Source: Candidatus Heimdallarchaeota archaeon (lineage in GTDB: Archaea > Asgardarchaeota > Heimdallarchaeia > Hodarchaeales > Hodarchaeaceae). From it: a stretch of 64,000 bases of DNA. The stretch covers positions 2,130,571 through 2,194,570 of the forward strand of contig CP070695.1 of the NCBI GenBank assembly GCA_020353515.1. Direction: 5' to 3'. Shown piece by piece: positions 62,724 through 64,000 of this stretch. Position 1 is the first letter of the stretch. Each line of letters begins with the position of its first letter. The position numbers and the translations under genes were made by a program. The notes beneath the pieces are model-generated. The model worked only from the letters and a program-made list of their open reading frames with translations, ran no database searches and had not been told where the DNA came from.

Positions 62724-63758
62724 ATGACAATTGAAACTAACATCACAAAAATGCTAGGAATAAAACACCCCATCATAGCAGCACCAATGGGACCGTTTTA
62801 TACCACAGATTTGACGATTGCTGTATCTGAAGCAGGGGGTTTAGGTGTACTTTCACATGTTGGGATATCAAATGTTGATCCTGTTGAGGAAATGAAGAAA
62901 AATATGCAGACGGTCGTTGAACATACCGATAAGCCCTTTGGATTCAATATACGGACATCTCGGATGGAGCCAAACGCAGAAATGCTCTGTTGGGAAATTC
63001 CAAAATTTATTATGGAGAATCAAAAAATTAGAGATCAATGTGTTTACGCTTTAACTAGTGCTGGATCTGCCAAAATTCTCCCAAATGCTCCACCATATCA
63101 AAAGCTGAAAGAAAATTCCGAAATCAAACATTTCCATGTCGCTCCAGCCTTATGGTTAGCGGAAAAATGTGTTTCTGCTGGAGTTGACGGATTAACAGTC
63201 ACTGGTGGAGAAGGAGGTGGCCACCAGTCATATGAAGGTGTTAGTACCCTTGTACTTCTTCAACAAGTGCAACAAAAATTCCCTGAGACTCCTGTAATTG
63301 CCTGTGGAGGATTTGCAACAGGAGAAGGACTAGCTGCTGCATTATCACTCGGAGCTGGAGCTATTGCTATGGGATCGAGATTCATTGCCTCAAAAGAGAG
63401 CGAATTTCACGACACTTACAAGAATGTTGTTCCACCTGCGAAAGCCCAAGATACAATAATGGCAACAGGAGTTTTTGGGCCTATCAGGCTTTGGGAAAAC
63501 GAGTATGCATTAGCACATAAACCAGTTGGAAGCAAAGAAGAGAAAATGGCTCAAGAATCTGCTTTCGATGTTGATGAAATAGCTAAGACCATTAGAGCTT
63601 ACGAATTAGCTTATGAAGGTAATATCAACGACGGAGCTGTTCTCCTAGGACAGAGTATAGGTCTAGTTGATAGGATTGAAAGTGTATCTGATATTATGGA
63701 AGGAATAATGAAGGATGCTGAGGCTGCTGTAAGGAATGCAGCTAGTTTAATTAAATAA
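62724..63758 (+). CDS. Nitronate monooxygenase / 2-nitropropane dioxygenase-like flavoprotein
   Basis: 344 residues. PIIAAPMGPFYT at the N-terminus, GGLGVLSHVG, then GGEGGGHQS and VIACGGFATGEGLAAALSLGAGAIAMGSRF, are the FMN-binding and active-site signatures of the nitronate monooxygenase / enoyl-reductase II family. It is a TIM barrel with FMN. In vivo it may oxidise nitronates or reduce an unsaturated acyl group. It has a leader with AGAAAGTAAGG just upstream. Single-gene unit. Confidence 0.85.
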   Translation: MTIETNITKMLGIKHPIIAAPMGPFYTTDLTIAVSEAGGLGVLSHVGISNVDPVEEMKKNMQTVVEHTDKPFGFNIRTSRMEPNAEMLCWEIPKFIMENQKIRDQCVYALTSAGSAKILPNAPPYQKLKENSEIKHFHVAPALWLAEKCVSAGVDGLTVTGGEGGGHQSYEGVSTLVLLQQVQQKFPETPVIACGGFATGEGLAAALSLGAGAIAMGSRFIASKESEFHDTYKNVVPPAKAQDTIMATGVFGPIRLWENEYALAHKPVGSKEEKMAQESAFDVDEIAKTIRAYELAYEGNINDGAVLLGQSIGLVDRIESVSDIMEGIMKDAEAAVRNAASLIK

Positions 63759-63824
63759 TCCCTTCCTTCTTTCTTTTTATACTTGTTGAAAATTTAAGAA
63801 TAATTGTTTGGATCTTGATATTCG

Positions 63825-64000
63825 ATGAGAATATCCTCACAAGAAGAGCTCATCGCTAAAAAGGAAAATAAGCTGAGAGTCTGGTTTACCCAAGGTCTTT
63901 CACAAATTGATAGCATAATTGATGGATTTGATATTGGATGGGGAGGTACAGCTCGTTGGTGTACCTCACATTTAGCTAGGTACTTAGATCCTCAAAAGAA
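63825..64000 (+). CDS. N-terminal part of a probable methyltransferase (partial, runs off window)
   Basis: ATG at 63825 opens a frame of 58 complete codons that runs to the end of the window. The chain (MRISSQEELIAKKENKLRVWFTQ, then IDSIIDGFDIGWGGTARW) ends with a glycine-rich loop that could be part of a SAM-binding or P-loop region, but too little is present to be sure. The most I can say is that it is a charged helical start followed by a G-W-G-G-T loop. Confidence 0.4.
   Translation, partial: MRISSQEELIAKKENKLRVWFTQGLSQIDSIIDGFDIGWGGTARWCTSHLARYLDPQK

Noticed and set aside
1-64000. tRNA or rRNA genes, CRISPR arrays and insertion sequences
   Set aside because: Intergenic regions were scanned by eye for tRNA arms, repeat-spacer patterns and transposase frames; none was seen.

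Overview
The window is an AT-rich, gene-dense stretch of an archaeal chromosome, most likely from an Asgard archaeon. Archaeal signs are a translation initiation factor 1A gene (54143-54502), TATA-box promoters, and short genes with GGAG/GGTGA ribosome sites and frequent TTG or GTG starts. Asgard-like signs are two Rab/Ras-type small GTPases (14580-15143 and 37257-37790), a longin/roadblock-like protein coupled to one of them (36467-37255), and a longin plus possible DENN-like protein (43195-44295). No rRNA, tRNA, CRISPR array, insertion sequence or phage module was recognised. The sublineage cannot be told from this window.

Layout. 1-2000: edge of an LCM/TcmP-type methyltransferase, a small membrane ORF, a helix-turn-helix protein and a 42-residue lipoprotein. 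2035-7181 (minus): an apparent operon glgA, hisS, a zinc-ribbon unknown and a fold-type II PLP enzyme. 7621-11973 (plus): a 1273-residue helical-repeat protein and a small partner. 11996-14421 (minus): a P-loop kinase and a polytopic membrane protein. 14580-15143: small GTPase. 15479-17405 (minus): SAM methyltransferase, HgcA-like membrane corrinoid protein and HgcB-like ferredoxin. 17585-20818: TrmO, two transporters and an acetyltransferase.

21007-31997 (plus) is one co-oriented block: two duplicated zinc-ribbon membrane proteins, a PrsW-type protease with zinc ribbons, a cysteine-cluster membrane protein, then DUF4129, DUF4350, MoxR ATPase, DUF58 and a small membrane protein. The MoxR/DUF58 core is a known membrane-associated arrangement; the zinc-ribbon and PrsW front end makes this version unusual. 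An arylsulfotransferase-like membrane protein follows.

34331-37790 (minus): Rab-like GTPase, longin/roadblock protein and a GH57 glucanotransferase in tight succession. 38020-45070: a large membrane protein rich in N-glycosylation sequons, an M3-type peptidase, membrane proteins and the longin/DENN candidate. 45212-46819 is the most striking gene: a phosphoglycerate mutase of the GpmI family whose two halves are in swapped order (a circular permutation), with all metal ligands retained. 46803-53807 (minus): a DNPH1/RCL-like hydrolase, helical and HEAT/beta-sandwich proteins, a four-repeat helix-hairpin-helix protein, an MFS transporter and a thymidylate-kinase-like protein. 54143-64000: aIF1A, glycerophosphodiesterase, SDR epimerase, DUF72, a tiny zinc-finger ORF, a ferredoxin-domain protein with a cysteine-rich centre, NUDIX, GNAT, Sir2, lipase-like hydrolase, zinc-ribbon/RDD protein, a nitronate monooxygenase-like flavoprotein and the start of another gene.

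Together the genes suggest an anaerobe with glycogen-type carbohydrate storage (GlgA, GH57), glycolysis through an unusual phosphoglycerate mutase, corrinoid/ferredoxin C1 chemistry, and a small-GTPase regulatory repertoire. All calls are by eye from sequence motifs; no search was run.
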